Positions 17,927-27,754 of a stretch of DNA of 64,000 nucleotides are shown here, piece by piece; position 1 is the first letter of the stretch, and every line of letters starts with the position of its first letter. Below the pieces are notes generated by a model. That model was given only the letters and a program-made list of their open reading frames with translations, searched no databases and had not been told where the DNA came from. The stretch is taken from positions 748,785 to 812,784 of the forward strand of contig NZ_KE383816.1 in assembly GCF_000422305.1 (NCBI RefSeq), in the 5' to 3' direction. This DNA comes from Luteimonas mephitis DSM 12574 (lineage in GTDB: Bacteria; Pseudomonadota; Gammaproteobacteria; Xanthomonadales; Xanthomonadaceae). The translations under genes were made by a program, and so were the position numbers.

Positions 17927-18937
17927 TCAGCGGGTGACGGCGCCCGCGTTCGCGCATGAACGCTTCAGCTCGGTGAGCCCCTCGTGAAAAGACACCAGCG
18001 GCCGGTAGCCGAAGTCGCGCGCTGCAGGCGCCATGTCGTACCAGTGCGTGGTGCTCAGCTGCTCGGCGAGGAAGCGGGTCATCGGCGGCTCGCCGCGCAG
18101 CGGCAGCAGCGACCACAGCGCTTCGCACGCCGCGCCGACCGCGTAGGCGGCGCCGAACGGAATCGTCTTGTCCACTTCCGGCGCGCCGGCCGCGCGCAGC
18201 AGGCCGTTGACCACTTCGCGCACGGTCTTCGGCTCGCCGTTGCTGATGAAATAGGCGCGGCCGGCGCAGGCCGCCCCGGGGCCGAGGTGTTCGAACGCGT
18301 CGAAGTGCGCCTGCGCCGCGTTGTCGATGTAGGTCGTGTCGATGACGTTGTTGCCGTCGCCGACGAAGCGCAGCCGGCCGGCCTTCGCGCGTTCGACCAG
18401 GCGCGGCAGCAGCTGGTTGTCGCCCGGCCCCCAGATCAGCCGCGGGCGCAGCGCGACGGTGGCCAGCCCGGCGTCGTTGGCGGCCAGCACGGCCTTTTCG
18501 GCGATCATCTTGGTGGCGGCGTACGCGGCCTTGAAGCCTTCGCCGTAGGGCACGTCGTCGGCGCTGCCGCCGGCGACCGGATGCGTCGCGCGGTGGGTGA
18601 CGCTGGGCGACGAGGTGTAGACCAGACGGTCGATGCGGTGGGTGCGGCATGCGGCCAGCACGTTGTCGGTGCCGACCACGTTGGCGCGATGGTAGCTGTC
18701 GTAACTGCCCCAGGCGCTGGCCTTTGCGGCGTTGTGGAAGATCGCCTCGCAGCCCTGCGCGGCGGCGACCACCGCGTCGCGGTCGGCCAGGTCGCCGCGC
18801 AGCTGGCGCACGCCCAGCCGGTCGAGCGCCGGATACAGGCCACGGTTGAAGCTGAGCACTTCATGGCCGCGCTGGACCAGGCCGCGGCACAGTGCTCGGC
18901 CGAGGAAACCACCGCCGCCGGTGACCAGGATCTTCAT
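17927..18937 (-). CDS. oleD: OleD, NADPH-dependent 2-alkyl-3-oxoalkanoate reductase
   Basis: A 336-residue extended SDR (3-beta-HSD-like). The Rossmann motif is [13 protein letters not shown] at the N-terminus and the catalytic pair is in [12 protein letters not shown] (YxxxK, near residue 144). OleD reduces the beta-keto acid made by OleA to the beta-hydroxy acid in long-chain olefin synthesis. Its start overlaps the oleC stop in an ATGA junction. The presence of oleA, oleB and oleC in the same locus makes the assignment secure. Confidence 0.93.
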   Translation of the reverse strand: MKILVTGGGGFLGRALCRGLVQRGHEVLSFNRGLYPALDRLGVRQLRGDLADRDAVVAAAQGCEAIFHNAAKASAWGSYDSYHRANVVGTDNVLAACRTHRIDRLVYTSSPSVTHRATHPVAGGSADDVPYGEGFKAAYAATKMIAEKAVLAANDAGLATVALRPRLIWGPGDNQLLPRLVERAKAGRLRFVGDGNNVIDTTYIDNAAQAHFDAFEHLGPGAACAGRAYFISNGEPKTVREVVNGLLRAAGAPEVDKTIPFGAAYAVGAACEALWSLLPLRGEPPMTRFLAEQLSTTHWYDMAPAARDFGYRPLVSFHEGLTELKRSCANAGAVTR

Positions 18938-20613
18938 TCGCGCCTCCGCAGTTGTTTCGTCGCCCACGCGGCCAGTTTTTCGCGCCCGATCTTGGCGTTG
19001 TGGCGGATGTCGACCGGGAAGCGCGGGTGGAACAGGAACGTTTCCACCTGCGCGGCATGCACGAAGCCTTCGCCGATGTGGCGCAGCTCGTCGGCGATGC
19101 GCGGCTGCTGGCTGCGCGCGACCTCGCCGCGCAGCTCGACGCACAGCACCGGACGCTGCGCGCCGCGCTCGCCGATGCCGACCAGTGCGGTGCGGCGTAC
19201 TTCGGGGTGCACGTTGAACACCGGCTCGACCTGCTCGGTGCACAGCGTGCCGCGCGCGGTGACCACGCGCTGCGACTTGCGGCCGCAGAACCAGAGCCGG
19301 CCCTGCGCGTCGAAGTAGCCCAGGTCGCCCATGCGATGGACGACGCGGGCGCGGTCGCCCGACTCGCTCGTGCCCTCGCCTGGTGAAGGCGGAGATGGCG
19401 CCTCATGGATCTTGGCCAGCCGCGTCTGCGTCTCGCGGTTGAAGTAACTGTCGGTGGCGCTCGGACCGGCGACGGTGATCTCGCCCACCTGGCCGGCTTT
19501 CACCAGCAGCTCGTCGGACCAGTGTTCGATCGCCTCGTCGCTGACGCGGATGATGCGCACCTCGTTGGGCGCCACCGGGCGGCCGACGCAGGTGCCGGCG
19601 CCCTGCTCGGTGCGTTCGCGCAGCGTGAGCAGCTCGCGACCCTCGATCGCGGCGACCGGCAGGCATTCGGTCGCGCCGTAGGGCGTCCAGAACTGCGCGT
19701 CGTCGGGCAGCAGCGCCTGTATCTTCGCCACCACCTCCCCCGGGACCGGCGCCCCGGCGGAGGTCGCGCAGCGCACGGTCGGCAGCGCCACGCCGTGCTC
19801 CGCGAGCACGCGCATCAGCGCCGGCGAGCCGAACAGCTGGGTGACGCCGAAGCGTTCGATCGCCGCCAGCAGTTTCTGCGGGTCGGCAGCGGCCGGCCGC
19901 GTCGGGTCCATGTCGGGGATGATCGAGGTCAGGCCGAGCGCGGGATCGAACAGCGCGAACGGCGGGAAAGTCGGCAGGTCGATGCCGCCGGCCTGCATGC
20001 CGAACGCCGAGCGCAGCATTTCCACCTGGGCGACGAAATGCCTGTGCCGGTACACCACGCCCTTGGGCACGCCGGTCGAGCCGCTGGTGAACAGGATCGC
20101 GGCGACGTCGTCGGGCCGGGTGTCGGCCAGCTGCGGGCCCGCGCCGGCGCCGTCGCGTTCGACCTGTGCCAGCGTGGTGTCGGCCAGCCACGCATGCGCG
20201 CCAGTGGTCACGCGCATGCGCGCCGACTTCGCCCAGCCCAGCAGCGTGCGCGCCAGCATCGCCAGCGGGATGCCGATGAAGGCGTCGGCCTGCGCCTCGC
20301 CCAGGCACTGCTTCAGCGCGCGCCGATCGATGCCCGGATCGACCAGCACCGGCACCGCGCCGGCCTTGAACAGCGCGAACATCAGCAGGAAGAACTCCGG
20401 CGTCGGCCGCACCATCACCACGGTGCGGGTACCGCGCACGACGCCGCGGCGGGCGAGCCCGGCGGCGATGGCGTCGCTGCGCGCATCGAGCCGTGCGTAG
20501 CTCAGCGCGATGTCGTACCGGCCGCCGCGCCCGGGACAGCGGATCGCGACCTGGTCGGGACGCTCGGCGGCCAGCCGCGGCAGCGCGGCGGCGATGTTGC
20601 AGACGGGAATCAT
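18934..20613 (-). CDS. oleC: OleC, beta-lactone synthetase
   Basis: A 559-residue ANL-superfamily enzyme with the P-loop [10 protein letters not shown] near residue 183, the A5 motif [10 protein letters not shown] near 313, and the A7/A8 region [20 protein letters not shown] near 418. In olefin synthesis it adenylates the beta-hydroxy acid and closes a beta-lactone. An extra low-complexity segment (about residues 401-418, [18 protein letters not shown]) sits just before the MGD motif, where the encoding DNA (19356-19403) resembles one of the palindromic repeats. Start at 20613; oleD follows with overlap. Confidence 0.93.
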   Translation of the reverse strand: MIPVCNIAAALPRLAAERPDQVAIRCPGRGGRYDIALSYARLDARSDAIAAGLARRGVVRGTRTVVMVRPTPEFFLLMFALFKAGAVPVLVDPGIDRRALKQCLGEAQADAFIGIPLAMLARTLLGWAKSARMRVTTGAHAWLADTTLAQVERDGAGAGPQLADTRPDDVAAILFTSGSTGVPKGVVYRHRHFVAQVEMLRSAFGMQAGGIDLPTFPPFALFDPALGLTSIIPDMDPTRPAAADPQKLLAAIERFGVTQLFGSPALMRVLAEHGVALPTVRCATSAGAPVPGEVVAKIQALLPDDAQFWTPYGATECLPVAAIEGRELLTLRERTEQGAGTCVGRPVAPNEVRIIRVSDEAIEHWSDELLVKAGQVGEITVAGPSATDSYFNRETQTRLAKIHEAPSPPSPGEGTSESGDRARVVHRMGDLGYFDAQGRLWFCGRKSQRVVTARGTLCTEQVEPVFNVHPEVRRTALVGIGERGAQRPVLCVELRGEVARSQQPRIADELRHIGEGFVHAAQVETFLFHPRFPVDIRHNAKIGREKLAAWATKQLRRRE

Positions 20614-20696
20614 CGAGGGATTATCGCCGCCCGCCCCTTGCGCGCGACCCGCGACGGGAGAAAAATCCGCTTCCCTCCACGCCCCCGGCCTCGGCC

Positions 20697-21128
20697 ATGC
20701 TGCACCCCTGCCTGGCCTGCGGCGCCTGCTGCGCCCATTTCCGCGTCGGCTTCCACTGGTCCGAGGCCGATCCGGCGCTTGGCGGCACGGTGCCGATCGA
20801 ACTCACCGAGCCGCTGCGCCGGCACGAGCGGGCGATGCGCGGCACCTCGCAGCCGCAGCCGCGCTGCATTGCACTGGACGCGGACATCGGCGTGCGCTCG
20901 CGCTGCAGCATCCACCCGCTGCGACCCAGCGCCTGCGCGGCGGTGGAAGCCTCGTGGGAATCCGGCCAGCCCAGCGCACAGTGCGACAAGGCGCGCCTGG
21001 CCCATGGCTTGCTGCCGCTCACGCCCGCCGACTGGACCTGGCGCGAAGCCGCCGCCAACGACGGCAGCGGCAATCCGGACGACAACGGCAGCGCGCCGCC
21101 CGCCACACCGCCGCCGATCGCAGCGTAA
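20697..21128 (+). CDS. YkgJ-family CxxCxxxC zinc/iron-chelating protein
   Basis: A 143-residue protein starting at the ATG at 20697. The N-terminal cysteine cluster PCLACGACCAHFRV, a later RCSIHPLRPSACAAV and a further Cys (AQCDKARLAHG) are the YkgJ signature. The C-terminal tail is low complexity. It lies on the opposite strand inside the ole locus, divergent from oleC and convergent with oleB. Whether it serves olefin synthesis is unknown; a metal-cluster assembly or chelation role is only a family-level guess. Confidence 0.85.
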   Translation: MLHPCLACGACCAHFRVGFHWSEADPALGGTVPIELTEPLRRHERAMRGTSQPQPRCIALDADIGVRSRCSIHPLRPSACAAVEASWESGQPSAQCDKARLAHGLLPLTPADWTWREAAANDGSGNPDDNGSAPPATPPPIAA

Positions 21129-21212
21129 GTTGCCTGCGCCGCGCAACGGCAACGTCGCGACCGGCCTGCGGCCGCAGGCGCTTCCCGCCGCGACTTCCGC
21201 CGTGCGTACGCG

Positions 21213-22157
21213 CTATGCCGGATTGGCGTCGAGGAACGCGCGGATCGCCGGCACCAGCGCCTCGTGGCGGTCTTCCATCACGTAGTGGCCGGCGTCTTCG
21301 AACGCCATCACCTGCGCGCGCGGCAGTGCGTCGCGGAAGCCGGCCAGGAAATGCCGGTCGAACACAAAATCACGCAGGCCCCAGCCGATGAACGCCGGAC
21401 GATCGGCGAACTCGTGCAGCCGGCGGCCTGCTTCGTCCACCAGCGGCCAGGCGCGGTCGCCGGCGCGCAGCGGGATGTCCTGCATGAAGCGCAGGGTCGC
21501 GATCGCCTTGTCCCAGCCGCTGTAGACGCCGGCATAGGCCTTGCGCACCGACGCCGGCAGCCTGCGTGTCGTGCCCAGCCACGCCGCGCCGCGCGCGAAC
21601 AGGTTGAAGCGGCGGATCGCCCAGCCGCCGATGCGCGAGTCGCGCCCCAGCGACAGCTGCCACGGCATCGGCTTGCCGGTCGGCAGCGGGAACGCGGCGG
21701 TGTTGGTGACCACCAGCCGCTTCACCTGCGCCGCGTGCGAAAGCGCCCAGCCGAAGCCGATCATCCCGCCCCAGTCGTGCACCACCAGCGTCACCGGCGT
21801 GGCGTCGTCGATGCCGGCGTGGCGCAGCAGCGCGCCGAGATCATCGATGCGCGAACGCAGCGTGTAGTCATAGCGCGCGCTGCGCGGGTCGGCCGGCGGA
21901 CGCACGCCGCCGCCGTCGTCGGGCTTGTCGGACAGGCCCATGCCGACGTGGTCGGGCACGATGCAGCGATACCTGTCGCGCAGCCCCAGCACCAGGTGCC
22001 GCCAGTAATAGCTCCACGACGGATTGCCGTGGACCATCACCACCACCTCGCCGTCGCGCGGGCCTTCGTCGAGGTACGACATCGCGATGCCGGGCCGCAC
22101 CTCGAAGCGCTGCGGGGTGAAGGGGTAGTCGGGGAGGTCCATCGTGGTCATCGACAT
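21213..22157 (-). CDS. oleB: OleB, beta-lactone decarboxylase (alpha/beta hydrolase)
   Basis: A 314-residue haloalkane-dehalogenase-like alpha/beta hydrolase. The oxyanion region is VMVHGNPSWSYYWRHLVLGL, the nucleophilic aspartate sits in LVVHDWGGMIGFG near residue 127, and the catalytic histidine lies in FEDAGHYVMED near the C-terminus. In the olefin pathway it decarboxylates the beta-lactone to the alkene. Starts at 22157, 22151 or 22142 are all possible; none has a convincing ribosome site, and a terminator-like hairpin abuts the first. Confidence 0.93.
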   Translation of the reverse strand: MSMTTMDLPDYPFTPQRFEVRPGIAMSYLDEGPRDGEVVVMVHGNPSWSYYWRHLVLGLRDRYRCIVPDHVGMGLSDKPDDGGGVRPPADPRSARYDYTLRSRIDDLGALLRHAGIDDATPVTLVVHDWGGMIGFGWALSHAAQVKRLVVTNTAAFPLPTGKPMPWQLSLGRDSRIGGWAIRRFNLFARGAAWLGTTRRLPASVRKAYAGVYSGWDKAIATLRFMQDIPLRAGDRAWPLVDEAGRRLHEFADRPAFIGWGLRDFVFDRHFLAGFRDALPRAQVMAFEDAGHYVMEDRHEALVPAIRAFLDANPA

Positions 22158-22182
22158 GAAAAGGGCCGGACAGACCGGCCCT
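22158..22182 (-). terminator. Hairpin between oleA and oleB, terminator/attenuator-like
   Basis: On the minus strand AGGGCCGG (22182-22175), loop TCTGT and CCGGCCCT (22169-22162) are followed directly by TTTC and the oleB ATG. The stem is perfect, but the T run is short. Confidence 0.65.
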
Positions 22183-22205
22183 CGCGTGGGATCGCGGCGC
22201 TGCCG

Positions 22206-23222
22206 CTACCAGACCACTTCGGCCATCGAGCAGTTCAGCCCCGAGCCGATGCCGAGCAGGGCGACGCGGTCGCCCTTCTTCAGGCGGCCCATCTCGCGCA
22301 GCTTGGACAGCACGATCGGCACCGAGGCCGGGCCGATGTTGCCGTGTTCGCCGAAAATCGTCAGCACCTTCTTCGGGTCGATGCCCATCGCCTTGGTGAA
22401 GGCGGCGGTGTGCACCTTGCTGACCTGGTGGATCACGAACTCGTCCATCTCCTCCACCACCCAGCCCAGCGCCTGGCGGGCTGCGACGAAGGTCTTCTGC
22501 GCCAGCTTCACGCCTTCGATCAGCAGGGTACGGGTGTCGGTGACCATGCCGTCGAGGTTGCCGCGGCACAGCTTGTTCCACTGGGTCGCGGCGCGGGTGA
22601 CGCCGCCGCGGTAGCGGGGCGCGCCCGGCGCGAGTTCGGCGCGCGCCAGCACCATGGCCGCGGCGCCGGAGCCCAGGGTCAGCGTGGCCAGCTCGTTGCG
22701 GAAGTCTTCTTCGGTGGAATCGGCGCGGGTCATGCGCTCGAGGGTCTTCTCGTAGGCCAGATCGGCGGTTTCGCCGTCGACCACCAGCGCGTAGTCGATC
22801 TCGCCGCGCTCGATCATGCGGCTGGCGATGTCCATGCCGTTGAGGAAGGCCAGGCAGGCGTTGGCGACGTCGAAGTTCTGGCATTCGTCGCCCAGGCCGA
22901 GGTTGCCGCTGACGATCGAGGCCGTGGACGGTTCGAGGTAGTCACGGCTGACCGAGGTGTTGACCAGCAGGCCGACCTTGTCCGGGTCGATGCCGGCGTC
23001 GGCCAGCGCCTTGACCCCGGCCAGCGTCGCCGCATCGGAGGCGAGCACCGCGCCGTCCCACAGGTGGCGGGCGTGGATGCCGGCGACGTCCTGGAGCACG
23101 TCGGTCTTGATCCCGAGGCGGTCGAGGGTGGGCTTGAGCCGCGCGTTGATCTCGTCGCTGGACAACCGGCGCGGTGCGTCGATGTGGGCGAGGCCGGCGA
23201 TGGCAACGTGTTGGAAAAGCAT
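22206..23222 (-). CDS. oleA: OleA, thiolase-superfamily head-to-head fatty acyl condensing enzyme
   Basis: A 338-residue KAS III-like enzyme. The nucleophile is Cys123 in NFDVANACLAFLNG, the general-base glutamate is Glu97 in SRDYLEPST, and the catalytic His lies in EFVIHQVSKVH. The Cys and Glu spacing matches Xanthomonas OleA. It condenses two acyl-CoAs into a 2-alkyl-3-oxoacid, the first step of olefin synthesis. The upstream gap carries a repeat-poor leader. It is the first gene of the ole locus. Confidence 0.94.
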   Translation of the reverse strand: MLFQHVAIAGLAHIDAPRRLSSDEINARLKPTLDRLGIKTDVLQDVAGIHARHLWDGAVLASDAATLAGVKALADAGIDPDKVGLLVNTSVSRDYLEPSTASIVSGNLGLGDECQNFDVANACLAFLNGMDIASRMIERGEIDYALVVDGETADLAYEKTLERMTRADSTEEDFRNELATLTLGSGAAAMVLARAELAPGAPRYRGGVTRAATQWNKLCRGNLDGMVTDTRTLLIEGVKLAQKTFVAARQALGWVVEEMDEFVIHQVSKVHTAAFTKAMGIDPKKVLTIFGEHGNIGPASVPIVLSKLREMGRLKKGDRVALLGIGSGLNCSMAEVVW

Positions 23223-23316
23223 GGGCTGGCCGCCGAATTACGGACAAAAGGGAACTTATGTTACCGGCTCCGCCCCCTCCCCGCACCGCTTGGCCCCCGC
23301 CGCGGCGGGCGGATGC

Positions 23317-23637
23317 TCAGTTTGCGCAGCGCCAGGCGGCGAATTTCTGGTCGCCGTTGGCCGGCGGGCCGAGCGGGCTGATGGTGTCGGCGCCGATCCC
23401 CGGGGCCTCGTTGCGGGCCAGGGTTTCGAGCTCCTCGCGCACCCGCAGGTCGTTGCGTTCATAGACCAGGGCCACCTTGTCGGCCACAGACACGCTGATC
23501 TCGCCGCGCTTTTCGCAGTCGACGGGCGCGGCCGTCGCCACTTTCACCGCGCTGGCGCCGGGCGCCATGTGCACCCAGGTACAGCCGGACAGGCCGAGGA
23601 CTGCAGTGGCGAGGACGGCAAGCGGCAGGCTGCGCAT
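23317..23637 (-). CDS. Small lipoprotein, DUF4156-like
   Basis: A 106-residue protein starting at 23637 (GGAG eight bases upstream). The lipobox LGLSGCTW predicts acylation. The body reads ASAVKVATAAPVDCEKRGEI and then EELETLARNEAPGIGADTIS, matching the pattern of DUF4156 lipoproteins (RcsF-like small envelope proteins); the two further cysteines (Cys in VDCEK and WRCAN) could form a disulphide. It is a single gene before oleA. Function unknown. Confidence 0.75.
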   Translation of the reverse strand: MRSLPLAVLATAVLGLSGCTWVHMAPGASAVKVATAAPVDCEKRGEISVSVADKVALVYERNDLRVREELETLARNEAPGIGADTISPLGPPANGDQKFAAWRCAN

Positions 23638-23747
23638 GGAGGCTCCGTTCGTGGCGGGGACGCGGCATTGTGGGTGGCCGCACCTGAATGCGGCAAGTTG
23701 CGGGCCGCGCAGCACGATCCGAGCGGTTCCGGTCGTGGGCCGTGCTT

Positions 23748-23879
23748 TGCCCCTCCCCCTGCGAGAACAGGATGAGGCTGGGCGAGGGGGTGGGGTGCTG
23801 ATGCCACTTCCTGGACGTCGCACCGGTGCCTGCGCATCCCCCTCCACGACCCTCCCCTGCCTTCGCAGGGGAGGGAGCT
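23748..23879. repeat. Composite palindromic repeat
   Basis: A perfect hairpin CCCTCCCCTGC-CTTC-GCAGGGGAGGG (23850-23875) shares its core with 14932-14963. A degenerate opposite copy (CCCCTCCCCCTGCGAG, then GGGCGAGGGGGTGGGG) lies about 60-100 bases upstream. The unit lies between the protease 3' end and the DUF4156 gene, and no gene is seen in 23638-23892. Confidence 0.8.
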
Positions 23880-23892
23880 GAAGCGCGCGGAC

Positions 23893-26775
23893 TTATTTGT
23901 CGCCCTTGTCGCCCTTGTCGCCGGCTGCGACCGGCTTGCCGTCGGCATCGACGATGCTGACTTCACCCAGCCCCAGCGCGCGCACCGGCTGCTCGATCTT
24001 CGCCAGGTCGCCGACCACCACCCAGGTCAGCGCCTTGGGGTCGATGGTGCCGGCCGCCGCCTGCACCTGGGCCGGGGTCAGCGATTCAACCTCGGCCTTG
24101 CGCTTGAACACGTAGTCGTCCGGGCGGTCGTAGCGGACGATGCCGCCGATGGTCGACAGCACCGAACGCGCGGTCTCGTAGGCGCCCGGCAGGCCGCGGA
24201 TCTCGGTGGCCTTGATCTTCTCCACCTCGGCCGCCGTGGCCGGCTTGCTGCCGTCGGCATAGCCGTCGATCTCGCTGCGCATTTCCTTCAGCGAATCCGC
24301 GGTGCGGTCGATCTGCACCGGCGCGTACGCCATCCACGGCCGCTGCCCGATCGCGCCGGAGACGAAGCTGTAGGCGCCGTAGGCCCAGTGCTTGTCTTCG
24401 CGCAGGTTCATGTTCAGGCGCGAGGAGAACTGGCCGCCGAGCACGTCGTTGGCGATCTCGAACTCCACCGCCTTCGGATCCATCGTCGACGGCACCACCT
24501 CGCCGGCGAAGATGTTGGCCTGCACCGCGCCGGGCTGGTCGATCAGGAACACGCGCGGCTGGCCGGGACGCGCCACCTCGGGCACGGCCACGGCCTGCGG
24601 CGCGGCGCCCTCGCCCTTCCAGTCGCCGAAGTGCTTGTTGAGCACCGGCACGATCTCCTTGAGCGTGGTGTCGCCCACCACGATCACGGTCGCGTTCTCG
24701 GGGCGCATCCAGGCGTGCTGGTAGGCAACCAGGTCGTCGCGGCCCAGCGCTGCGATCGAAGCCTCGGTACCGGTGCCGCTGAACGGGATCGCGTACGGAT
24801 GGCCTTCGCCGTACAGCAGCGGCGGCAGCACGCGCATGGCGGCGCCGTTCGGGCGCGCCTTTTCCTGCGCGATGCCGGCGATCCAGCTGGCCTTGACCCG
24901 GTCGATCTCGCTCTGCTCGAAGCGCGGCTGGCGCAGCATGGTCGCGAACAGCGCCACCGACGGATCGAGGTTCTCCTTCAGCGCCGACAGGTACGCGTTG
25001 CTGCCATCGAGCGATGCGCTCGCGCCGAGGCTGGCGCCAAGCGATTCGGCGCGGTCGCCGAAGGCCAGCGAGCCCAGGTCGCCCGCGCCCTCGTCCAGCA
25101 TGCCCATGGCGAAGCTGGCCGCGCCCAGCGTGTCCCTGGCATCGCTGGCCGAACCGCCGTTGAACTCGTAGCTCATCTGCACCACGGGGATGTCGTGGCG
25201 CTCGGCGAGGATCACCTTCGAGCCGTTCTTCAGCGTCGCGCGCTGCAGCTCCGGGAACTTCAGGTCCGGGAAGCTCGACGGAACCGGCACACCCTTGCTG
25301 CGGTCGACGGTGCTCGGTTCGACGGTGTACTTCGGGTCCACCGGCGGCAGCGTCATCGGTGCCGGCTTGACGGTGGGCTCCTCGGCCAGCGGGGTGCGCT
25401 CGCCCGGCTCGACCACCAGGGTGTGGTCGCCGACGCCGAGCCACTTCGCACCGACCGCCTTGAGGTCGTCGGCGCTGGCGGACTGGATGTTGGCCAGCTC
25501 CTTGCGGAAGCAGCCCGGGTCGCCTTCATAGATCGTGCACGAGGCCAGCGCGTCGGCCTTGCCGCCGAAGCCGCCGATGCGCTCGATGCCGCGGATGAAG
25601 CCGGCGCGGAACATGGTCTTGGCCTGTGCCAGCTCGGCCGCGGTCGGGCCTTCGGCGATCAGCCGGTCGAGCTCTTCGTCGATGATCGCCTCGACCTTTT
25701 TCGGATCCACGCCCTGCTTGACCGTGGCCATGATGAAGAAGTTGGAACCCAGCTGCGACGGGCCGGCCATGGCGCTGACGCTGTCGACCAGCTTGTCCTC
25801 GTGCAGCAGGCGCTTGTCCAGGCGCGAGGATTTGCTGCCGCCCAGCAGCTGCGAGAACAGCTGCGACCGGTCGATGTCGACGGTGCCGACCTCGGCCACG
25901 TTCCAGACCCGGTAGATGCGCGTTTGCGGGACCTTGTCCTGCATCACTTCGCGGGTGTCGGCCGGACGCTGCGCCACGTCGACCTTCGGCTGCGCCATGG
26001 TCGGCGAGGCCGGGATGTCGCCGAAGTACTTTGCGACCTTCTCCTTCGCCGTGGCGACGTCGATGTCGCCGGCCAGCACCAGCACCGCGTTGTTGGGGCC
26101 GTACCAGGTGCGGAACCAGTTCTTGACGTCTTCCAGCGAGGCCGCGTTCAAGTCGTTCATCGACCCGATCGTGCTGTGGTGATAGGGGTGGCCGACCGGG
26201 TACAGCGCTTGGCCGAGCTTCTCCCAGACCTGGCCGTAGGGCTGGTTCTCGCCCTGGCGCTTCTCGTTCTGGACCACCCCGCGCTGCTCGTCGAGGGTCT
26301 TCTGGTCGATCGCGCCGAGCAGGTGGCCCATGCGGTCGGATTCCATCCACAGCGCCATGTCCAGCGCGGTGGTAGGCACGTTCTCGAAGTAGTTGGTGCG
26401 GTCGGAGTTGGTGGTGCCGTTCATGTCGGTGGCGCCGGCCAGCTCGAACGGGTCGAAGAACTCGCCCGGATGGTTTTCCGAGCCGTTGAACATCAGGTGC
26501 TCGAACAGGTGCGCGAACCCGGTGCGCCCCGCCGGCTCGTCCTTGCTGCCGACGTGGTACCAGATGTTCACCGCCACGATCGGCGCCTTGCGGTCGGTGT
26601 GGACCACCACGCGCAGGCCGTTGGGCAGGGTGAACTGCTCGTAGGCGATATCGACCGCGGCGGCGCGGCCGGTATCGGCAAACGCCAGGCTTGGCGCGAA
26701 GCTGCCTCCCAGGACGGTGGCCAGGGCGAGGCCGAGCACGGCGGCTCGGGGACGGCGGAGGTTGGCAAGCGACAT
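23893..26775 (-). CDS. M16-family zinc metallopeptidase, two fused M16 units
   Basis: A 960-residue protein with a signal peptide (cleavage near AFADTG). The first unit has the inverted zinc motif HLFEHLMF (HxxEH, near residue 88) with a downstream glutamate (QRGVVQNEKRQ). The second unit (from about residue 510) lacks HxxEH, as is usual for the inactive half. It is a periplasmic peptidase for short or unfolded peptides. The C-terminus is a short tandem repeat GDKGDKGDK encoded by 9-bp DNA repeats at about 23896-23925, prone to length change. Start at 26775 with GGAGCG upstream. Confidence 0.94.
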   Translation of the reverse strand: MSLANLRRPRAAVLGLALATVLGGSFAPSLAFADTGRAAAVDIAYEQFTLPNGLRVVVHTDRKAPIVAVNIWYHVGSKDEPAGRTGFAHLFEHLMFNGSENHPGEFFDPFELAGATDMNGTTNSDRTNYFENVPTTALDMALWMESDRMGHLLGAIDQKTLDEQRGVVQNEKRQGENQPYGQVWEKLGQALYPVGHPYHHSTIGSMNDLNAASLEDVKNWFRTWYGPNNAVLVLAGDIDVATAKEKVAKYFGDIPASPTMAQPKVDVAQRPADTREVMQDKVPQTRIYRVWNVAEVGTVDIDRSQLFSQLLGGSKSSRLDKRLLHEDKLVDSVSAMAGPSQLGSNFFIMATVKQGVDPKKVEAIIDEELDRLIAEGPTAAELAQAKTMFRAGFIRGIERIGGFGGKADALASCTIYEGDPGCFRKELANIQSASADDLKAVGAKWLGVGDHTLVVEPGERTPLAEEPTVKPAPMTLPPVDPKYTVEPSTVDRSKGVPVPSSFPDLKFPELQRATLKNGSKVILAERHDIPVVQMSYEFNGGSASDARDTLGAASFAMGMLDEGAGDLGSLAFGDRAESLGASLGASASLDGSNAYLSALKENLDPSVALFATMLRQPRFEQSEIDRVKASWIAGIAQEKARPNGAAMRVLPPLLYGEGHPYAIPFSGTGTEASIAALGRDDLVAYQHAWMRPENATVIVVGDTTLKEIVPVLNKHFGDWKGEGAAPQAVAVPEVARPGQPRVFLIDQPGAVQANIFAGEVVPSTMDPKAVEFEIANDVLGGQFSSRLNMNLREDKHWAYGAYSFVSGAIGQRPWMAYAPVQIDRTADSLKEMRSEIDGYADGSKPATAAEVEKIKATEIRGLPGAYETARSVLSTIGGIVRYDRPDDYVFKRKAEVESLTPAQVQAAAGTIDPKALTWVVVGDLAKIEQPVRALGLGEVSIVDADGKPVAAGDKGDKGDK

Positions 26776-27044
26776 GGGCGCTCCTGCGGGGGCATGAATG
26801 ACGGGATTGTTCCACCATCGTAACGGCTGTCCGGCAGCTGAACACTAGGCCACAAGTCGTGGCAGGCCGGCTGGCGCCCGAATCCGCGCGCGGACGCCAT
26901 GGCCGGTGCAAGTCCGGAATGCCTTCATCGGCCGCGATTGGCGCCCGATTGCGATGGCTTCGTCCCCGCTTATGGCCGGTCGCTCCTGCGAGCGCCTCCG
27001 CGCCCACACGGCCCATGAACGCGATTGCTGACAGACTCGGTGCC

Positions 27045-27752
27045 ATGATTATCCGCCACTGTCTCGTCACTGGCGCCAATCGCGGCCTCGGCCTGGAATT
27101 CGTCCGCCAGCTGCTGGCGCGCGGCGACCGCGTGGTCGCTACCTGCCGCCAGCCGGGCCGCGCCAGTGCCCTCAACGCGCTTGCCGGCGGCCACCCCGGC
27201 CGCCTGCACGTGCTGCCGCTGGACGTCGCCGATCCGCGATCGCACGCCACGCTGGCCGCCGAACTGCCGCTGGTGCTGGGCGACGGCGGCCGGCTCGACC
27301 TGCTGGTCAACGGCGCCGGCGTCCTGCATTCGGGCGAACGCTTCGGCAAGGTCACCGCCGCGATCCTCGACGACAGCTTCCGCACCAACGCCGCCGGGCC
27401 TCTGCTGCTGACCCAGGCGCTGGCGCCGCTGCTGGCCGACGGCGCACGGGTGGCCAACGTGTCCTCCGAACTGGGCTCGATCACCAACGCCGGCCGCTTC
27501 GGCACGCCCAGCTACTGCATCAGCAAGGCTGCTCAGAACATGGCCAGCGTGCTGCTCGCCCACGCGCTGCGAGAGCGCGGGATCGTCGTGGTCGCGCTGC
27601 ATCCGGGCTGGGTCCAGACCGACATGGGCGGCCCGAACGCGACGGTGCCGGCGGCCGATTCGGTGCGCGGCCTGCTGGCGGTGATCGACGGGCTCGCGCC
27701 GGAAGACAGCGGGAGCTTCCGCGACTGGCGGGGCGAGACGCTGCCCTGGTGA
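27045..27752 (+). CDS. Short-chain dehydrogenase/reductase
   Basis: A 235-residue classical SDR. The cofactor motif is VTGANRGLGLEF at the N-terminus, the structural motif is LVNGAGVL near residue 83, the catalytic Ser lies in VANVSSELGS and the YxxxK is YCISKAA near residue 152. It resembles the C-factor/sniffer-like reductases. The start at 27045 places the Rossmann motif eight residues in; an ATG at 27015 would add ten residues. Substrate unknown. It ends just before a GTAG palindrome pair. Confidence 0.88.
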   Translation: MIIRHCLVTGANRGLGLEFVRQLLARGDRVVATCRQPGRASALNALAGGHPGRLHVLPLDVADPRSHATLAAELPLVLGDGGRLDLLVNGAGVLHSGERFGKVTAAILDDSFRTNAAGPLLLTQALAPLLADGARVANVSSELGSITNAGRFGTPSYCISKAAQNMASVLLAHALRERGIVVVALHPGWVQTDMGGPNATVPAADSVRGLLAVIDGLAPEDSGSFRDWRGETLPW

Positions 27753-27754
27753 CC

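Noticed and set aside
23896..23925. Short tandem repeat considered as a CRISPR or minisatellite
   Set aside because: Nine-base units without spacers, in frame within a protease gene.
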